A stretch of DNA of 17,838 bases. Source: an uncultured Collinsella sp. (GTDB taxonomy: Bacteria > Actinomycetota > Coriobacteriia > Coriobacteriales > Coriobacteriaceae). Numbering within the stretch: the first letter of the stretch is position 1; every line of letters starts with the position of its first letter. The position numbers were made by a program, and so were the translations under genes. The stretch covers positions 1-17,838 of the forward strand of contig UQUG01000038.1 of assembly GCA_900544205.1 (NCBI GenBank), written 5' to 3'. Shown in pieces: positions 16,225-17,838 of the stretch. The notes beneath the pieces are model-generated. The model did no database searches. It was not told the DNA's origin and was given only the letters and a program-made list of their open reading frames with translations.

Positions 16225-17079
16225 ATGGGCAAGTACGTAATCGTGGTTGAGTCTGGGTCGGATGTAACGCCGGAGCTCTGCGAGCGCTACGGCATCGTGC
16301 GCGTGCCTATGCATGTCACGATTGGCGACGAGACCGTCGAGGACGGCTCGATCGATCCGCTCGAGATTTATTCGCGCTGCAATGAGTTTGGCGTGATGCC
16401 CAAGACCAGTGGCTGCGCGCCTGCGGATTTTGCTCACGTGTACGACCGCATTCACGCTGAGCAGCCCGACGCGACCATTTTGCATCTCGCGTATTCCGAA
16501 GTCACGACCTGCTCACATCAGTCCTCCAAGATTGCAGCTAAGGGGCGCGACTACGTGTTCTCCATGGACACGCGCTTTGTCTCGGTGGGCCAGTCGCTCG
16601 TTGTCGTCGAGACCGCCAAATACATCGAGGCTCACCCCGATGCCACCGTCGACGAGATCTTTGCATTTACGAATTCCGTCATGGACCGCGTGCTGTTGGG
16701 CTTTGTTCCTACCGACCTTGCCTTCCTTAAGGCAGGTGGTCGCTTGTCAAACGTCGCGTTCCTTGGCGCCCACCTGCTCAAGATTAAGCCCTGCATTGAG
16801 GTAACGGGCGGTAAGTTTGTGGCGACCAAGAAGTTCCGCGGCTCTATGCTCAAATGCGCCCGTGCCTTTATTGATCACATGGTAGAGAAGGGCGAGATCG
16901 ACTACTCGCATATTGGCCTGGCGTATTCGGTGGGTCTTTCCGAGGAGTTGCGCGACGACATGGAAGTCTATGCACACGATCTTGGCTTTAAGGACATTAC
17001 CTGGACTCAGGTCGGCGGCGTCATCTCGAGCCATTGCGGCCCGACCGCCTTCGGCGCGGTGCTTACGCTTAAGGCGTAA
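16225..17079 (+). CDS. DegV family protein
   Basis: This 284-residue protein has the normal DegV length. Family landmarks are the N-terminal VIVVESGSDVTPEL strand-loop, the PKTSGCAPADF segment near 60-70, DTRFVSVGQSLVV, and FLKAGGRLS past the middle. DegV proteins (FakB relatives) bind a fatty acid in a deep pocket and in some bacteria hand it to a fatty-acid kinase. No kinase gene is visible here, so the partner is unknown. The start at 16225 was chosen because it gives the usual DegV N-terminus. In-frame ATGs at 16201 and 16114 would add residues, and the latter lies inside a strong hairpin. The ribosome binding site is poor for all three. The gene separates the sucrose operon from the PFL activase. 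Confidence 0.9.
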   Translation: MGKYVIVVESGSDVTPELCERYGIVRVPMHVTIGDETVEDGSIDPLEIYSRCNEFGVMPKTSGCAPADFAHVYDRIHAEQPDATILHLAYSEVTTCSHQSSKIAAKGRDYVFSMDTRFVSVGQSLVVVETAKYIEAHPDATVDEIFAFTNSVMDRVLLGFVPTDLAFLKAGGRLSNVAFLGAHLLKIKPCIEVTGGKFVATKKFRGSMLKCARAFIDHMVEKGEIDYSHIGLAYSVGLSEELRDDMEVYAHDLGFKDITWTQVGGVISSHCGPTAFGAVLTLKA

Positions 17080-17156
17080 GGCCTCAGACGAGCGTTCTTC
17101 AGTCTGACATCTCGAAGTAGACCCCAGCCATGGCGATGGGGGATAGATTAAAACGT

Positions 17157-17205
17157 GCCATTCTAGCCCGAGACGTTTAAACGCAAACGCATAGGCTAGA
17201 ATGGC
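17157..17205. promoter_or_regulatory. Inverted repeat upstream of the PFL activase gene
   Basis: GCCATTCTAGCC (17157-17168) and GGCTAGAATGGC (17194-17205) are perfect 12-bp inverse copies. The 25-nt spacer contains a palindrome CGTTTAAACG (17174-17183). The whole lies 47 nt upstream of the activase start. It could be a regulator site or a leader hairpin; no T-run follows, so a terminator for degV is less likely. No -35/-10 pair is convincing here. Confidence 0.65.
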
Positions 17206-17252
17206 TCTGGCATTTTAATTGGTTGCATCCAAGGAGAGGCAAGGTAGCGCGA

Positions 17253-17838
17253 ATGGCAGAAATGACGCTTGAGGGTGTGGACGCTCGTCCCGAGGACTCT
17301 GCGTTTGCCCTTGGCCGCGTGCATTCGATCGAGACGATGGGAACGGTCGACGGACCCGGCATCCGCTTTGTGGTGTTTGTTCAGGGCTGTCCCATGCGCT
17401 GCGCGTATTGCCACAATCCCGATACCTGGTCGGTCAACGGCGGCACCATGGTGACCGTCGAGCATCTGATGGATGAGTTCCAGAGTAACCACGAGTTCTA
17501 TCGCAGCGGTGGCATTACGGTGTCCGGCGGCGAGCCGCTCCTGCAGCCTGAGTTTTTGGCCGACCTGTTCCACGCCATGCACAATAACCCCGATGGTCGT
17601 GTGCACACCTGCTTGGATAGCTGCGGCTATGCGTTCGATCCCGCGCATCCCGAGAAGTTCGATGCCGTGCTCAACGAGACCGACATGGTACTGCTCGATA
17701 TTAAGCATGCCGACCCGGTCGAGCATAAAAAGCTGACTGGGTGCGATCCCGCACGCATCCTGGCGTTTGGCGATGAGCTTGCACGTCGCAAGATCAAGGT
17801 CGTTATCCGCCACGTGGTGGTGCCGGGCATTACCGACA
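17253..17838 (+). CDS. pflA: Pyruvate formate-lyase activating enzyme (radical SAM), 3' end outside the window
   Basis: The first 195 codons are present; the family is about 245-265 residues. The radical-SAM cluster motif C-x3-C-x2-C is C46, C50, C53 in GCPMRCAYCHNP. TVDGPGIRFVVF precedes it and the SAM-binding SGGEPLLQ follows. Later stretches (VHTCLDSCGY, LLDIKHADP, VVIRHVVVPG) match PflA. The N-terminus is about 18 residues longer than in E. coli. The enzyme takes a hydrogen atom from the glycine of the glycyl-radical domain, here G58 of the 83-residue subunit encoded at 9779-10030. Candidate ribosome binding sites are AAGGAG at 17231 and AAGG at 17241. It is not in one operon with its presumed substrate. 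Confidence 0.94.
   Translation, partial: MAEMTLEGVDARPEDSAFALGRVHSIETMGTVDGPGIRFVVFVQGCPMRCAYCHNPDTWSVNGGTMVTVEHLMDEFQSNHEFYRSGGITVSGGEPLLQPEFLADLFHAMHNNPDGRVHTCLDSCGYAFDPAHPEKFDAVLNETDMVLLDIKHADPVEHKKLTGCDPARILAFGDELARRKIKVVIRHVVVPGITD

Overview
The window looks like chromosomal DNA of a high-GC, fermentative, anaerobic Gram-positive. The best guess is a Coriobacteriia gut bacterium such as Collinsella. This rests on codon composition, pyruvate formate-lyase (PFL), PTS sugar uptake and heterodimeric ABC exporters. The genus is inference; there is no rRNA in the window to confirm it.

Layout. (1) 201-4976, minus strand: a tightly overlapping three-gene operon with a MarR-type regulator and the two halves of a heterodimeric ABC exporter. 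It starts in a long palindrome over the regulator's start codon and ends in a strong terminator. (2) 5009-5104: a 96-nt inverted-repeat element. (3) 5160-7246, plus strand: a short-chain dehydrogenase and a KdgT-type 2-keto-3-deoxygluconate permease, with a LacI-type operator upstream and a strong terminator downstream. (4) 7247-10030: a 395-nt leader, then a pyruvate formate-lyase encoded as two proteins. The 683-aa core carries the Cys-Cys active site but stops before the glycyl-radical domain, which is a separate 83-aa gene 85 nt downstream. (5) 10053-10182: a 130-nt nested palindrome with perfect 31-bp arms. (6) 10273-15949: a LacI regulator, an atypical GH32-like protein, a sucrose-type PTS EIIBC and a canonical sucrose-6-phosphate hydrolase, with four copies of one operator motif. 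(7) 16047-17079: a DegV-family gene behind a structured leader. (8) 17157-17838: an inverted repeat and the first 195 codons of the PFL activating enzyme, cut by the window end.

How the genes work together. Sucrose or a related beta-fructoside enters through the PTS as a phosphoester and is hydrolysed by ScrB. Keto-deoxy-sugar acids enter through KdgT. Both feed pyruvate to PFL. The PFL core, the separate glycyl-radical subunit and the radical-SAM activase are three gene products that must act together, and the activase gene lies about 7 kb from the other two. The split PFL is the most notable system here.
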